Assembly: GCF_019049255.1 (NCBI RefSeq)
Contig: NZ_JAGMUJ010000022.1
Location: forward strand, 48,661-112,660
Direction of reading: 5' to 3'
Origin: Streptomyces sp. AC558_RSS880
GTDB taxonomy: Bacteria > Actinomycetota > Actinomycetes > Streptomycetales > Streptomycetaceae
DNA: 64,000 nt
How positions within the stretch are numbered: the first letter of the stretch is position 1; each line of letters starts with the position of its first letter. Under the pieces are notes generated by a model. The model made no database searches. It worked only from the letters and a program-made list of their open reading frames with translations, and was not told where the DNA came from. Made by a program: the position numbers and the translations under genes. This document shows, in pieces, positions 48,020 through 58,193 of the stretch.

Positions 48020-48073
48020 GATCACTTGTGACAGGGGGCCCGCGCGGATCACTTGTGACAGGGGGCCCGCCCG
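48020..48073. repeat. 27-bp tandem duplication
   Basis: GATCACTTGTGACAGGGGGC plus seven bases occurs twice in tandem (48020-48046 and 48047-48073), differing only at the last bases. It lies in the non-coding gap just downstream of the leftward multi-pass membrane protein gene, where it could be a degenerate terminator. GTCACAAGTGATC-like half-sites suggest possible protein binding. Confidence 0.7.
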
Positions 48074-48080
48074 ACGGCCG

Positions 48081-49133
48081 TCAGGTGAGCACGCGGGCCA
48101 GGGTGTGGACGGCGGGGGCCGCCGCGGCCAGGGGCAGGGCCACGCCCGCCGTGAAGTGGACGAAGCGGGACGGGTAGTCGTAGCTCGCCACCCGGTGGCC
48201 GATCAGCGCGCACACCGCCGCGCCCGCCCCCACCAGCGCTCCCGCCGACCCGTCGACCACGAATCCCGCGCCCGCCGCGACCGCCACCGCGACCACCACG
48301 GACACCGGCGTCGGCAGCGGCAGCGCCCGCGCCACCACCCCCGCCGCCACGGCGACCGCGCCCACGGTCACCGCGGACGCGTCCGCCGCCAGGTACCCGG
48401 CCGCCGCGATCGCCAGCGCCGCCGCCACGACCGTCGCCATCAGGCCGTACATCCGCTCGTCGGGATCCGCGTGCGACCGCAGCTGCAGCACCAGCGACAG
48501 CAGCACCCACACCCCGAGCGTCCCCAGGATCGCCGCCGTCGACCGGTCGGACACCAGCAGCGCCGCGTCCGCGGCCAGCGCGCCGAGGAACCCCAGCGCG
48601 ATCCCCTGCCGGGCCGGCCACATCCCGTTCAGCCGGAACCAGCCCGCCGCCGTGAGCCCCTGGAGCACCACCAACGGCACCAGCAGCGCGTACGTCCCCA
48701 GCGCCGCCCCGCCGGCCAGCAACAGCCCCAGCAGCGCGGTGAGCAGCGCCGGCTGCATCCCGGGCTCGATGATCGGCGACCGTCCCTCGGCCCGCGCCCG
48801 CTGCGCGTCCGTGACGCGCGAGTTCCCGCCCATCGTGGCCGGCCCGTACTCGGGCCCGGACCCGTCAGCCGCCGGAGCCTCCGGGACCGCCTGAGCCGCC
48901 TGAGCCGCCTGAGCCGCCTGAGGAACGGGAGCAGGAGCGGGGGAAACCGGAGCGTACGCCGCCGCGGCCACCGGCGGCTGCATCTGCGTCTCCCACGTCT
49001 GCCCCTGCCACTGCTGCGTGTACTGCTGGTCCGCGTACGGATCCTCGTACGCCTGCTGCTGCCCCGGCCACACGCCCTGAGCCTGCTGCGGATCCTGGTA
49101 CGGGTCGTACGCCCCGTACGGCTGGTTCGTCAT
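48081..49133 (-). CDS. multi-pass membrane protein with Gln/Tyr-rich N-terminus
   Basis: A 350-residue protein. The first 120 residues are Gln/Tyr/Pro/Ala-rich and disordered, with a DPYADQQYTQQWQGQTWETQ stretch and an Ala-Gln repeat (QAAQAAQAAQ). About eight transmembrane helices follow, Ala/Val/Leu-rich. It is probably a Streptomyces integral membrane protein of unknown function. It lies immediately downstream of the MoaD-like gene (3-bp gap) and is likely cotranscribed. Confidence 0.75.
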   Translation of the reverse strand: MTNQPYGAYDPYQDPQQAQGVWPGQQQAYEDPYADQQYTQQWQGQTWETQMQPPVAAAAYAPVSPAPAPVPQAAQAAQAAQAVPEAPAADGSGPEYGPATMGGNSRVTDAQRARAEGRSPIIEPGMQPALLTALLGLLLAGGAALGTYALLVPLVVLQGLTAAGWFRLNGMWPARQGIALGFLGALAADAALLVSDRSTAAILGTLGVWVLLSLVLQLRSHADPDERMYGLMATVVAAALAIAAAGYLAADASAVTVGAVAVAAGVVARALPLPTPVSVVVAVAVAAGAGFVVDGSAGALVGAGAAVCALIGHRVASYDYPSRFVHFTAGVALPLAAAAPAVHTLARVLT

Positions 49134-49136
49134 CGC

Positions 49137-49391
49137 TCACCCTCCTGCGAACGGCGGAAGCACCTCGACCGTGCCGCCGTCGGCCAGCCGTACCGTCTCA
49201 TGCGCGCGCTTGCCCACGGGATCACCGTCGACGAGGAACGAGCACCGCCGCAGCACGCGCGCGAGTTCGCCGGGGTGCCGCCCGCGCACCGCGTCGAGCG
49301 CCTCGGCGAGCGTGGCCGCCTCGTACGCCTCCTCGGCCACCCCGGCCGCGGCCTTGGCGGCGGCCCAGTACCGCACCGTGACCTTTGCCAT
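49137..49391 (-). CDS. MoaD/ThiS-family sulfur-carrier protein
   Basis: An 84-residue ubiquitin-fold protein ending in the Gly-Gly (PPFAGG) that is thiocarboxylated by an E1-like enzyme. VTVRYWAAAKAAAGVAEEAY is the MoaD-type start, and VLPPFAGG the end. It may serve molybdopterin synthase or a thiamin/cysteine path; no MoaE, MoeB or ThiF gene is nearby, so its partner is elsewhere. The ATG at 49391 fits the fold. Confidence 0.88.
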   Translation of the reverse strand: MAKVTVRYWAAAKAAAGVAEEAYEAATLAEALDAVRGRHPGELARVLRRCSFLVDGDPVGKRAHETVRLADGGTVEVLPPFAGG

Positions 49392-49431
49392 CTGCTGGTT
49401 CCTCAATCGGTTGACGGTGAACACCGTCAGG

Positions 49432-50271
49432 CTAGCCCGCCCGGCCCACCACCCAGTCCCCGATCCGCCCCAGCAGCGCCTGAGGCGCCGCGTTCTCCGC
49501 GTGCCCCATGCCGGGTTCGACCCACAGTTCCCCGTGCTCCCCGGCGGCGGCCGCCAGCATCCGCGGGTGGTCGAGCGGGAAGTACCCGTCCTGGTCCCCG
49601 TGCACGATCAGCAACGGCGTGGGCGCGATCCGCGGCACCGCCTCGACGGGCGACACCGGCACCGGGTCCCACTGCCGGTGGTGGATCCGCGTCCGCAGCC
49701 CGTACCGCCCCACCAGCCGCCCGGACGGCCGGGTCACCAGCCAGTGCAGCCGCCGCATGGGGGCGGTCCCCCGGTAGAACCACCGCGCGGGCGCGCTCAC
49801 GGAGACGACGGCGTCGACCCCGGCGTCCCGGCCGGCCGCGGCGTGCCGCAGCACCACCGACCCGCCCATGGAGAACCCGACGGTGGCCACCCGCGCGTGC
49901 CCCAGCTCACGCGCCCACCCCACCACCGCCGCGAGGTCGAGCACCTCCCGGTCCCCGACCGTCGACCGCCCGCCCGACGCCCCGTGCCCCCGGAAGGAGA
50001 ACGTCACGACACTCCCGTACCGCGCGAGAGCCCGCGCCACCCTCCGCACGTGCGGCCGGTCCGCGTCCCCGGTGAACCCGTGCGCGATCACGAAAACGAG
50101 ATCGCGGGAAGGAGAGGCACCCGGTTCGTACGGAGCAGCCGGTTCGTATACGGAATCGATCGCCACGCCGTCCGTGGTGCGCAAGAACGTCCGCAAAGGC
50201 GCCCCACCCCGCGTCACTCCATCCGTCTCGGAATATGGACGAATGGTGGAACGAACGGTGGATCGCGCCAC
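49432..50271 (-). CDS. alpha/beta hydrolase
   Basis: A protein of about 279 residues. LVFVIAHGFTGDADRPHVRR has the oxyanion HG motif, VATVGFSMGGSVVLRHAAAG the nucleophile Ser (GFSMG), PLLIVHGDQDGYFPLDHPRM the acid, and PGMGHAENAAP the His. It is a soluble serine hydrolase of the lysophospholipase/esterase type with unknown substrate. The start is uncertain: GTG 50271 or ATG 50295 are both plausible; upstream in-frame sequence is not conserved. It is divergent from glnR. Confidence 0.82.
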   Translation of the reverse strand: MARSTVRSTIRPYSETDGVTRGGAPLRTFLRTTDGVAIDSVYEPAAPYEPGASPSRDLVFVIAHGFTGDADRPHVRRVARALARYGSVVTFSFRGHGASGGRSTVGDREVLDLAAVVGWARELGHARVATVGFSMGGSVVLRHAAAGRDAGVDAVVSVSAPARWFYRGTAPMRRLHWLVTRPSGRLVGRYGLRTRIHHRQWDPVPVSPVEAVPRIAPTPLLIVHGDQDGYFPLDHPRMLAAAAGEHGELWVEPGMGHAENAAPQALLGRIGDWVVGRAG

Positions 50272-50515
50272 ATGACCTGCCCGACCGGTACCCATGTCGG
50301 CTATTCTGCTGCGAAGAGGACTCGGGCAGCGAAGCCCCCGGGTCCTTTTGTGCTTTCGGAAGCGTTGTATACGAACGCGGGAAACCGCCGGTGTACGGGC
50401 CGTCGAACGCACGCAGCAATGCCGTAAACGTCCTCGCAGGGACCGAGGAGGAACCAGACGTTATGGGCGAGCGAACCGTGCACGAGCGAACGACGACCCG
50501 GGCCGGTGGGGTGCG

Positions 50516-51280
50516 ATGAGCTCTCTGCTGCTCCTGACCAACGCCCTCCAGCCGTCGACGGAGGTGCTCCCCGCCCTCGGCCTGCTGCTGCACAACGTGC
50601 GGGTGGCCCCCGCGGAGGGCCCCGCCCTCGTCGACACCCCCGGCGCCGACGTGATCCTGATCGACGGCCGCCGCGACCTCCCGCAGGTCCGCAGCCTGTG
50701 CCAGCTGCTGCGCTCCACCGGCCCCGGCTGCCCCCTCGTCCTGGTCGTGACCGAGGGCGGCCTGGCCGCCGTCACCGCGGACTGGGGCATCGACGACGTC
50801 CTCCTGGACACCGCGGGCCCGGCCGAGGTGGAGGCGCGGCTGCGCCTCGCCATGGGCCGCCAGCAGATCGTCAACGACGACTCCCCGATGGAGATCCGCA
50901 ACGGCGACCTGTCGGTCGACGAGGCGACCTACTCCGCGAAACTCAAGGGCAGGGTCCTCGACCTGACCTTCAAGGAATTCGAACTGCTCAAATACCTCGC
51001 GCAGCACCCCGGCCGGGTCTTCACCCGCGCCCAGCTGCTCCAGGAGGTCTGGGGCTACGACTACTTCGGCGGCACCCGCACGGTCGACGTCCACGTACGG
51101 CGTCTGCGCGCCAAACTCGGTCCCGAACACGAGTCGCTGATCGGCACCGTCCGCAACGTCGGCTATCGGTTCGTCACCCCCGAGAAGCCCGAAAAGCCGG
51201 CGCGCGCCGCGGAGGACGCCAAGGCCGCCGGGGCCGAGGAGAGGACGGACACCGCGGAAACGGCGTCATCCAAGGTCTGA
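50516..51280 (+). CDS. glnR: global nitrogen regulator GlnR
   Basis: A 254-residue OmpR-family orphan regulator. The receiver-like domain keeps Asp50 in [11 protein letters not shown] but lacks the typical acidic pair, as known for GlnR, which works without phosphorylation. The winged helix reads [20 protein letters not shown] then [20 protein letters not shown]. GlnR activates or represses ammonium-assimilation genes such as glnA and amtB in Streptomyces. The C-terminal 30 residues are disordered. The ATG at 50516 gives the conserved [12 protein letters not shown] start. Confidence 0.93.
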   Translation: MSSLLLLTNALQPSTEVLPALGLLLHNVRVAPAEGPALVDTPGADVILIDGRRDLPQVRSLCQLLRSTGPGCPLVLVVTEGGLAAVTADWGIDDVLLDTAGPAEVEARLRLAMGRQQIVNDDSPMEIRNGDLSVDEATYSAKLKGRVLDLTFKEFELLKYLAQHPGRVFTRAQLLQEVWGYDYFGGTRTVDVHVRRLRAKLGPEHESLIGTVRNVGYRFVTPEKPEKPARAAEDAKAAGAEERTDTAETASSKV

Positions 51281-51322
51281 TACGCCCTGCCCACCCCGGG
51301 TATATCCGCGTAGACTCCGCGC

Positions 51323-52345
51323 GTGGCCAAGGTAACCAGGGATGATGTGGCGCGACTGGCGGGGACGTCCACCGCCGTCGTCAGCTATGTCATCAACAAC
51401 GGACCCCGGCCGGTCGCCCCGGCCACGCGCGAGCGTGTCCTCGCCGCGATCAAGGAGCTGGGGTACCGGCCGGACCGGGTCGCCCAGGCGATGGCGTCGC
51501 GGCGCACGGACCTCATAGGCCTGATCATCCCGGACGCCCGCCAGCCGTTCTTCGGCGAGATGGCACACGCGGTCGAGCAGGCCGCCTCCGAGCGCGGGAA
51601 GATGGTGCTGGTCGGCAACACCGACTACATCGCCGAGCGCGAGGTCCACTACCTGCGGGCCTTCCTCGGCATGCGGGTCTCCGGCCTGATCCTGGTCAGC
51701 CACGCGCTCAACGACCAGGCCGCCGCGGAGATCGAGGCGTGGGACGCCCGGATCGTGCTGCTGCACGAGCGCCCGGAGGCGATCGACGACGTCGCCGTCG
51801 TCACCGACGACCTCGGCGGCGCCCAGCTCGCCGTACGCCACCTGCTGGAACACGGCAACGAGTACGTGGCCTGCCTCGGCGGCACCGCGGAGACCCCCGC
51901 CGTCGGCGACCCGGTCTCCGACCACGTCGAGGGCTGGCGGCGCGCGATGGACGAGGCCGGCATACCGACCGAGGGCCGCCTCTTCGAGGCCCCGTACAAC
52001 CGCTACGACGCCTACCGCGTCGGCCTGGACATCCTGTCCGGCCCGGACCGCCCGCCCGCGGTCTTCTGCTCCACCGACGACCAGGCGATCGGCATCCTGC
52101 GCGCCGCGCGGGAGCTGCGGATCGACGTGCCGGGCGAGCTGGCGGTCGCCGGGTTCGACGACATCAAGGAGGCGGCGCTCGCCGATCCGCCGCTGACCAC
52201 GGTCGCCTCCGACCGTTCGGCGATGGCCCGCGCGGCGGTCGACCTCGTCCTGGACGACGGCGTGCGGGTGGCGGGCTCGCGCCGCGAGCGGCTGAAGGTG
52301 TACCCGTCCCGCCTGGTGGTACGCCACTCCTGCGGCTGCGCGTAG
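51323..52345 (+). CDS. LacI-family transcriptional regulator
   Basis: A 340-residue regulator. Residues 1-55 form a LacI helix-turn-helix ([20 protein letters not shown], hinge [20 protein letters not shown]), followed by a periplasmic-binding-protein-like sugar domain. It ends RHSCGCA, which is unusual for its two closely spaced Cys. It starts with GTG 42 bp after glnR on the same strand. The effector is probably a sugar, unknown. No adjacent sugar-uptake genes are present. Confidence 0.9.
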   Translation: MAKVTRDDVARLAGTSTAVVSYVINNGPRPVAPATRERVLAAIKELGYRPDRVAQAMASRRTDLIGLIIPDARQPFFGEMAHAVEQAASERGKMVLVGNTDYIAEREVHYLRAFLGMRVSGLILVSHALNDQAAAEIEAWDARIVLLHERPEAIDDVAVVTDDLGGAQLAVRHLLEHGNEYVACLGGTAETPAVGDPVSDHVEGWRRAMDEAGIPTEGRLFEAPYNRYDAYRVGLDILSGPDRPPAVFCSTDDQAIGILRAARELRIDVPGELAVAGFDDIKEAALADPPLTTVASDRSAMARAAVDLVLDDGVRVAGSRRERLKVYPSRLVVRHSCGCA

Positions 52346-52459
52346 CCACACCCGCGACCGGCCCCGGCGACAGACCTTTATATCGGGCATACGAGGTTCT
52401 GCCGGGCTTCTCAGCACACACTCAGGATGCTCTCATCGTCGGGCGCGAGGCTCGGAGCC

Positions 52460-53491
52460 ATGACCGAGAGCCTCCGCCCCAGCGGCGAGCACGAGAGCAG
52501 CCCGCACCAGGTGAACCCCGAGTGGCCGCCCCCGCCGGCGTACGCCCCGCCGACGCACGCGCAGCCCTCGTCCCGGCCCGCGCAGGAGCCCGCACCGCAG
52601 CCCGCGAAGCGGAAGCGCGCCCGCGGCCCGGCGGCCCTGCTCGCCGCCGTGGCGATCGTCGCGGCGGCCGTGGGCGGCGGCACCGCCTACGGCGTGCAGG
52701 AGCTGACCGGCAACGACACGGTCGCCGCCGGCTCGGCCAGCACCACCGTCGTACCGTCGAGCCAGAAGGGCACGGTGTCCGGCGTCGCGGAGGCGGTCAC
52801 CCCGAGCATCGTCGAGATCAACGCGACCTCGAACGCCGGCTCCTCCACCGGCTCCGGTGTGATCATCACGTCCGACGGCGAGATCGTCACCAACAACCAC
52901 GTCGTGTCCGGGGCCTCGTCGATCGAGGTGCGGACCAGCGACGGCAAGACGTACGAGGCGGAGACCGTCGGCACCGACAGCGGCAAGGACCTCGCCCTGA
53001 TCAAGCTCCAGGACGCCTCCGGTCTGCAGGCGGCCACCCTCGGCGACTCCGACGGCGTGCGGGTCGGCGACCAGGTCGTGGCGATCGGCTCCCCCGAGGG
53101 CCTGACGGGCACGGTGACCAGCGGCATCGTCTCCGCCCTCGACCGTGACGTGACGGTCTCGACGGACGAGAGCGAGAGCCGGCAGCAGCGGCAGCAGGGC
53201 GGCGGCTGGCCGTTCGAGTACGGCGGCCAGGAGTTCAACGGCGACACGGGCAGCTCCACGACCACGTACCAGGCGATCCAGACCGACGCGTCCCTGAACC
53301 CGGGCAACTCCGGCGGCGCGCTGATCGACATGAACGGCGACATCATCGGCATCAACTCCGCGATGTACTCGGCGAGCGGCAGCGGCTCGTCCTCGTCGTC
53401 CGACGCGGGCAGCGTGGGCCTGGGCTTCGCCATCCCGATCAACACGGTCACGTCGGACCTGTCGGCGCTGCGCTCCGGCTCGACGACCTGA
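52460..53491 (+). CDS. HtrA-like trypsin-type serine protease, PDZ-less
   Basis: A 343-residue protein. A Pro-rich cytoplasmic tail of 50 residues precedes one transmembrane helix (ALLAAVAIVAAAVGGGTAYG). The extracytoplasmic protease has His in TNNHVVSGASSIEV, Asp in DSGKDLALIKLQDASG and Ser in LNPGNSGGALIDMNG. The PDZ domain usual in HtrA/DegP proteins is missing; the protein ends soon after IPINTVTSDL. It may act in envelope protein quality control. The two-component system downstream may regulate it. Confidence 0.9.
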   Translation: MTESLRPSGEHESSPHQVNPEWPPPPAYAPPTHAQPSSRPAQEPAPQPAKRKRARGPAALLAAVAIVAAAVGGGTAYGVQELTGNDTVAAGSASTTVVPSSQKGTVSGVAEAVTPSIVEINATSNAGSSTGSGVIITSDGEIVTNNHVVSGASSIEVRTSDGKTYEAETVGTDSGKDLALIKLQDASGLQAATLGDSDGVRVGDQVVAIGSPEGLTGTVTSGIVSALDRDVTVSTDESESRQQRQQGGGWPFEYGGQEFNGDTGSSTTTYQAIQTDASLNPGNSGGALIDMNGDIIGINSAMYSASGSGSSSSSDAGSVGLGFAIPINTVTSDLSALRSGSTT

Positions 53492-53559
53492 CGCGCCGCC
53501 CGCGTACCGTGCGAGGCTGAAGGCCTGAACCGTAGAGAGCCGTGAGGAACCCCGAGCCC

Positions 53560-54294
53560 ATGAGCCCCGCAGAAGGCGACCGTGACCCCCAGCGCATCCT
53601 GATCGTCGACGACGAGCCGGCGGTGCGCGAAGCGCTCCAGCGCAGCCTGGCCTTCGAGGGGTACGGCACCGAGGTCGCCGTCGACGGCGCGGACGCCCTG
53701 GAGAAGGCGGCGGCGTACCGTCCCGACCTGCTCGTCCTGGACATCCAGATGCCCCGGATGGACGGCCTGACCGCCGCCCGCCGCATCCGCGCCACCGGCG
53801 ACACCACGCCCATCCTGATGCTGACCGCCCGGGACACGGTCGGCGACCGGGTGACCGGCCTGGACGCGGGGGCGGACGACTACCTGGTCAAGCCGTTCGA
53901 GCTGGACGAGCTGTTCGCCCGTATCCGCGCGCTGCTGCGCCGCAGCTCGTACGCGGCGGCGGTGGCCGCCTCCGCCGAGTCCGACGACGTCCTCGCCTTC
54001 GCCGACCTGCGCATGGACCTGTCGACCCGCGAGGTCACGCGGGGCACCCGGCGGGTGGAGCTGACCCGCACGGAGTTCACCCTCCTTGAGATGTTCATGG
54101 CACACCCGCGCCAGGTGCTCACCCGTGAGCAGATCCTGAAGGCGGTCTGGGGCTTCGACTTCGAACCCTCGTCCAACTCGCTCGACGTGTACGTCATGTA
54201 CCTGCGCCGCAAGACCGAGGCGGGCGGCGAGCCGCGCCTGGTGCACACGGTGCGGGGGGTGGGGTACGTGCTGCGGCAGGGCGGCGCGGAGTGA
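53560..54294 (+). CDS. OmpR-family response regulator
   Basis: A 244-residue response regulator. Receiver: [20 protein letters not shown] acidic pocket, phospho-acceptor Asp in [16 protein letters not shown], Lys in [14 protein letters not shown]. The winged helix shows [20 protein letters not shown] and [20 protein letters not shown]. It is closely related to MprA/CseB-type regulators of envelope stress. Its stop overlaps the kinase start by 4 bp. The ATG at 53560 is preferred over the GTG at 53542 (six extra residues). Confidence 0.92.
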   Translation: MSPAEGDRDPQRILIVDDEPAVREALQRSLAFEGYGTEVAVDGADALEKAAAYRPDLLVLDIQMPRMDGLTAARRIRATGDTTPILMLTARDTVGDRVTGLDAGADDYLVKPFELDELFARIRALLRRSSYAAAVAASAESDDVLAFADLRMDLSTREVTRGTRRVELTRTEFTLLEMFMAHPRQVLTREQILKAVWGFDFEPSSNSLDVYVMYLRRKTEAGGEPRLVHTVRGVGYVLRQGGAE

Positions 54295-55712
54295 GCAAGC
54301 TGGTCCGCCGCGTCCGTGCGCTGCCCATCCGGGCCCGGCTGTCGCTGCTGGTGGCGGCGGCGGTGGCGTTCGCGGTGGCGGTGGTGGCGGTGGCCTGCTG
54401 GTTCGTGGTGAAGAGCGTGCTGGTGAGCTCGCTGGACGAGGCCCTGAAGGCGAACCGGATGGACGGGCAGCAGGTGAGCAAGTACCTCGACCTGCCCACC
54501 GGTCTGTGCGCCCACGACCCCCGCACCCACGAGGAGAACCCCTTCGGCTCGTCCGTACAGCTCGTGGACAGCAAGGGCGGGAGCTGCCTCATCATCGGCA
54601 CGGAGAAGGTCCCGCTCACCGGCGCCGACCGCGCCGTGGCCGAGGGCACGTCCATCGACGCGCTGCACGAGGCGACGGGGTCGGACGGCGGGCAGTACCG
54701 GGTCTTCACCTACACCGTGCCCGGCCTGCGGAACGTCGCCGTCTCCGCCGCGCGCCCGCTGAGCGAGGTGAACAGCTCCCTCAGCAACCTCGCCCTGGTG
54801 CTGGTCTTCGTCGCGGGCGCCGGGGTCGTGGGGGCCGCCGCCGCCGGCCTCTGGGTGGCCCGGACCGCCCTGCGCCCCGTGGACGAACTGACCCGGGCGG
54901 TGGAGCACGTGGCCCGGACCGAGGACCTCACCGTCCGCATCCCCGTCGACGACGACAGCGAGGACGAGATCGCCCGGCTCTCCCGCTCCTTCAACTCCAT
55001 GACGTCCGCGCTGGCCAGCTCCCGCGACCTCCAGCAGCAGCTCATCGCGGACGCCGGTCACGAGCTGCGCACCCCGCTCACCTCCCTGCGCACCAACATC
55101 GAACTCCTCACCCGCAGCGAGGAGACGGGCCGGCCGATCCCGGAGGCCGACCGCAGGGCCCTGCTCGCCTCCGTGAAGGCGCAGATGACGGAACTGGCCG
55201 CGCTCATCGGCGACCTGCAGGAGCTGTCCCGCCCCGACACCGGCCAGCACGCGGACCGGGCGCAGATCGTCGCCTGGCAGGACGCCGTCGAGTCGGCCCT
55301 GCGCCGCGCCCGGCTGCGCGGCCCCGAGCTGACGATCACGGCGGACGTCCACCCGTGGTACGTACGGGCGGAGCCGTCCGCGCTGGAGCGGGCGGTGGTC
55401 AACATCCTGGACAACGCGGTGAAGTTCAGCCCGGAGGGCGGCACGATCGACGTGCGCCTGGCCGACGGCGTCCTCACCGTCCGCGACCACGGCCCCGGCA
55501 TCCCCGCCGACGAACTCCCGCACGTCTTCGACCGGTTCTGGCGCTCCCCCGGTGCCCGCGCGCTCCCCGGCTCCGGCCTCGGCCTGTCCATCGTGGCCCG
55601 TACGGTGCAGCAGGCGGGCGGCGAGGTGTCCCTGGCCCGGGCGGACGGCGGCGGCACGACGGCCACGGTCCGCCTGCCGGGCGCCCCGACCCCACCGCCC
55701 GAGGTGCCCTAG
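54291..55712 (+). CDS. two-component sensor histidine kinase
   Basis: A 473-residue membrane kinase. Two transmembrane helices ([20 protein letters not shown] and [20 protein letters not shown]) flank an external sensor of about 130 residues with a Cys pair (GLCAHD, GSCLII). Then come HAMP ([20 protein letters not shown]), the phospho-accepting His in [21 protein letters not shown] box [15 protein letters not shown] and G boxes. It partners the upstream response regulator and resembles MprB-like envelope-stress kinases. Starts with GTG. Confidence 0.93.
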   Translation: MSKLVRRVRALPIRARLSLLVAAAVAFAVAVVAVACWFVVKSVLVSSLDEALKANRMDGQQVSKYLDLPTGLCAHDPRTHEENPFGSSVQLVDSKGGSCLIIGTEKVPLTGADRAVAEGTSIDALHEATGSDGGQYRVFTYTVPGLRNVAVSAARPLSEVNSSLSNLALVLVFVAGAGVVGAAAAGLWVARTALRPVDELTRAVEHVARTEDLTVRIPVDDDSEDEIARLSRSFNSMTSALASSRDLQQQLIADAGHELRTPLTSLRTNIELLTRSEETGRPIPEADRRALLASVKAQMTELAALIGDLQELSRPDTGQHADRAQIVAWQDAVESALRRARLRGPELTITADVHPWYVRAEPSALERAVVNILDNAVKFSPEGGTIDVRLADGVLTVRDHGPGIPADELPHVFDRFWRSPGARALPGSGLGLSIVARTVQQAGGEVSLARADGGGTTATVRLPGAPTPPPEVP

Positions 55713-55788
55713 CGAAGACGGCGGCAACCTTTCCGTGCCGGGCGGCGACCGATCGGCGTCCCCTCCCCCACACGGAACGGATCGCCGC

Positions 55789-57867
55789 ATGAGCGAGCAC
55801 CGCAGCACGGCCCGGCACCGCAGGCCCGGGAAGTTCCTGGCCGTCGGCCTCCCGCTGGCCCTGACCACCGCCGGGGTCCTGGTGTACGGCACCGACGTCG
55901 TCCCCCAGCAGGCGTCCGCCGCGACGACGGCCGCCGCCCCCGCCTGGGCCACCGCCACCGCCGACGGCTTCGCCTCCGTCGACGCGCTCGGCCAGAACGG
56001 CACGTACGGCGGCCGGGACGGCAAGACCGTCACCGTGCGGACGCAGGCGGACCTGGAGAAGTACGCCACGGCCGCCGAGCCGTACGTCATCGTCGTGGCC
56101 GGGACGATCACGATGAACCCGGTCGGCAAGGAGATCAAGGTCGCCTCCGACAAGACGATCGTGGGCTCCGGCACGTCCGGGCACATCGTCGGCGGGGGCT
56201 TCTTCCTCGGCCAGGGCGTGCACAACGTGATCATCCGCAACCTGACGATCCGGGACGCCTACCAGGGCGTCTGGAACGACAAGGACCACGACTACGACGC
56301 GATCCAGATGGACGGCGCGCACCACGTCTGGATCGACCACAACGACCTGCGGAACATGGCGGACGGACTGATCGACGTCCGCAAGGACAGCACGTACGTG
56401 ACGGTCTCCTGGAACAAACTCAGCCAGAACAACAAGACCTTCGGCATCGGCTGGACCGAGAACGTCACGACGGACATCACGATCCACCACAACTGGTTCC
56501 GCGAGACCGAGCAGCGCAACCCCTCCACGGACAACGCCGCCCACGCGCACCTCTACAACAACTTCCTCGAGGACGTCGCGGGCACGAGCATCAACTCGTC
56601 GTACGGCAACTACTCGCGCGGCGGCACCCGGATGGTCCTGGAGAACAGCTACTTCCAGGGCATGAGGAACCCGGTCATCAAGGACGCGACGGCGACGATC
56701 GTCCAGCGCGGCAACGTCTTCTCGGGCACGTCGGGCCGCAACGAGAGCGGGGGCACGGCCTTCGACCCGAAGGCGTACTACTCCTACACCCTCGACAGCG
56801 CGGCGAACGTGCCGTCCCTGCTGAAGTCGGGCACGGGCCCGCGCTCGACCATCGGCACGACGGCGGCGTCGGCGGCGGAGGCGGAGGCGTCGACGAAGGC
56901 CGCGGCGGCCACGACGCTCACCGTCGCCAAGGACGGCAGCGGCCAGTACAGGACGGTCCAGGCGGCGGTGAACGCCGTCCCCGCGAACAACGCCTCCCGC
57001 GTCGTCATCTCCATCAAGCCGGGCACGTACCGCGAGACGGTCAAGGTCCCGTCGAACAAGCCGCACGTCACCTTCCAGGGCACCGGCGGCAGCCGCAAGG
57101 ACACGGTGATCGTCTACAACAACGCGGCGGGCACGCGGAAGCCGGACGGCTCGGGCACGTACGGCACCTCGGGCAGCGCCACGGTCGCCGTCGAGGCCGA
57201 CGACTTCCAGGCCCGCAACCTGACGATCTCCAACGACTTCGACGAGGGCGCCAACCAGTCCCTCTCCGGCCACCAGGCGGTCGCCCTGCGCACGGCGGCC
57301 GACAAGGTCTTCCTCGACGGCGTGATCGTCGAGGGCGACCAGGACACCCTCCTCCTCGACACGGCCGCCAAGGACAGGCTGGGCCGGGTCTACGTCACCA
57401 ACTCCTACGTCGTCGGGAACGTCGACTTCATCTTCGGCCGGGCGACCGCGGTGATCGACCGCTCGGTCATCACCCTGAAGAAGCGCTGGGACGGCACCTC
57501 CGCCGGCTACGTCACGGCCCCGAGCACCGCCGCGAACCGCAAGGGCCTCCTCATCGCCAACTCCACGGTGGGCGGCGCCGTCTCCGACCGCACCTTCTAC
57601 CTCGGCCGCCCCTGGCACGCCGGCGGCGACGCCTCCCTGGACCCGCAGACCACGGTCCGCAACACCAACCTCAGCGCCGCGGTCCGCACCACGCCCTGGA
57701 CCGACATGAGCGGCTTCTCCTGGAAGGACGACCGCTTCGCCGAGTACAGGAACACGGGCTCCGGCTCGGGCGCGGCGAGCAGCAACCGCCCGCATCTGAC
57801 GGACGCCCAGGCGGCCGACCAGGAGGTCGCGGACTGGCTGGCGGGCTGGACGCCCACGGCGTCCTGA
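55789..57867 (+). CDS. secreted pectate lyase-pectin methylesterase fusion
   Basis: A 692-residue exported protein with signal peptide ending ASAATTA. Residues 50-370 are a PL1 pectate lyase parallel beta-helix: HHVWIDHNDLRNMADGLIDV supplies Ca ligands, and RETEQRNPSTDNAAHAHLYN has the catalytic Arg region. A short Ala/Thr linker at about 370-385 leads to a CE8 pectin methylesterase with VEGDQDTLLLDTAAKD, GNVDFIFGRATAVID and FYLGRPWHAGGDASL, covering all catalytic signatures. Together they would de-esterify and cleave plant pectin. A terminator follows. No close upstream regulator is seen. Confidence 0.92.
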   Translation: MSEHRSTARHRRPGKFLAVGLPLALTTAGVLVYGTDVVPQQASAATTAAAPAWATATADGFASVDALGQNGTYGGRDGKTVTVRTQADLEKYATAAEPYVIVVAGTITMNPVGKEIKVASDKTIVGSGTSGHIVGGGFFLGQGVHNVIIRNLTIRDAYQGVWNDKDHDYDAIQMDGAHHVWIDHNDLRNMADGLIDVRKDSTYVTVSWNKLSQNNKTFGIGWTENVTTDITIHHNWFRETEQRNPSTDNAAHAHLYNNFLEDVAGTSINSSYGNYSRGGTRMVLENSYFQGMRNPVIKDATATIVQRGNVFSGTSGRNESGGTAFDPKAYYSYTLDSAANVPSLLKSGTGPRSTIGTTAASAAEAEASTKAAAATTLTVAKDGSGQYRTVQAAVNAVPANNASRVVISIKPGTYRETVKVPSNKPHVTFQGTGGSRKDTVIVYNNAAGTRKPDGSGTYGTSGSATVAVEADDFQARNLTISNDFDEGANQSLSGHQAVALRTAADKVFLDGVIVEGDQDTLLLDTAAKDRLGRVYVTNSYVVGNVDFIFGRATAVIDRSVITLKKRWDGTSAGYVTAPSTAANRKGLLIANSTVGGAVSDRTFYLGRPWHAGGDASLDPQTTVRNTNLSAAVRTTPWTDMSGFSWKDDRFAEYRNTGSGSGAASSNRPHLTDAQAADQEVADWLAGWTPTAS

Positions 57868-57879
57868 ATCCTCGCAACG

Positions 57880-57907
57880 GGCCCCACGCCGAGGACGGCG
57901 TGGGGCC
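57880..57907 (+). terminator. terminator hairpin
   Basis: GGCCCCACGCC / GGCGTGGGGCC, an 11-bp perfect stem with 6-nt loop, 13 bp after the pectate lyase stop. Confidence 0.85.
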
Positions 57908-57941
57908 ACCCCTCATTGCCACCACCGGTAGGATCGACCGC

Positions 57942-58193
57942 ATGAGCGGTAGCAAGAAATACTCGATCAGCCTGCCCGAGGACCTCGCCGAGGCCGTGCG
58001 CGCCCACGTCGGTCCTGGTGGGTTCTCCGCTTACGTGGCCGAAGCCCTTGAGCATCGGGTCGCCATGGACAAGCTTCGCGAAATCGTCGCCGACTTCGAG
58101 ACCGGTGACGACGAGCTCACCCGCGAGGAGGTCGAGGCCGCCCGCGCACTGCTGCGCCACGACCACCGGCAGTCCGGCAGGACCGCCGCCTGA
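57942..58193 (+). CDS. antitoxin-like ribbon-helix-helix protein
   Basis: An 83-residue protein starting MSGSKKYSISLPEDLAEAVR, a beta strand followed by an RHH-like helix typical of CopG/ParD-type antitoxins; the acidic C-terminal helix (VADFETGDDELTREEVEAAR) would bind toxin. Its stop overlaps the next gene's ATG by one base (TGATG). A TAGGAT hexamer seven bases before the ATG suggests a leaderless message. Autoregulation by binding this promoter is typical. Confidence 0.78.
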   Translation: MSGSKKYSISLPEDLAEAVRAHVGPGGFSAYVAEALEHRVAMDKLREIVADFETGDDELTREEVEAARALLRHDHRQSGRTAA

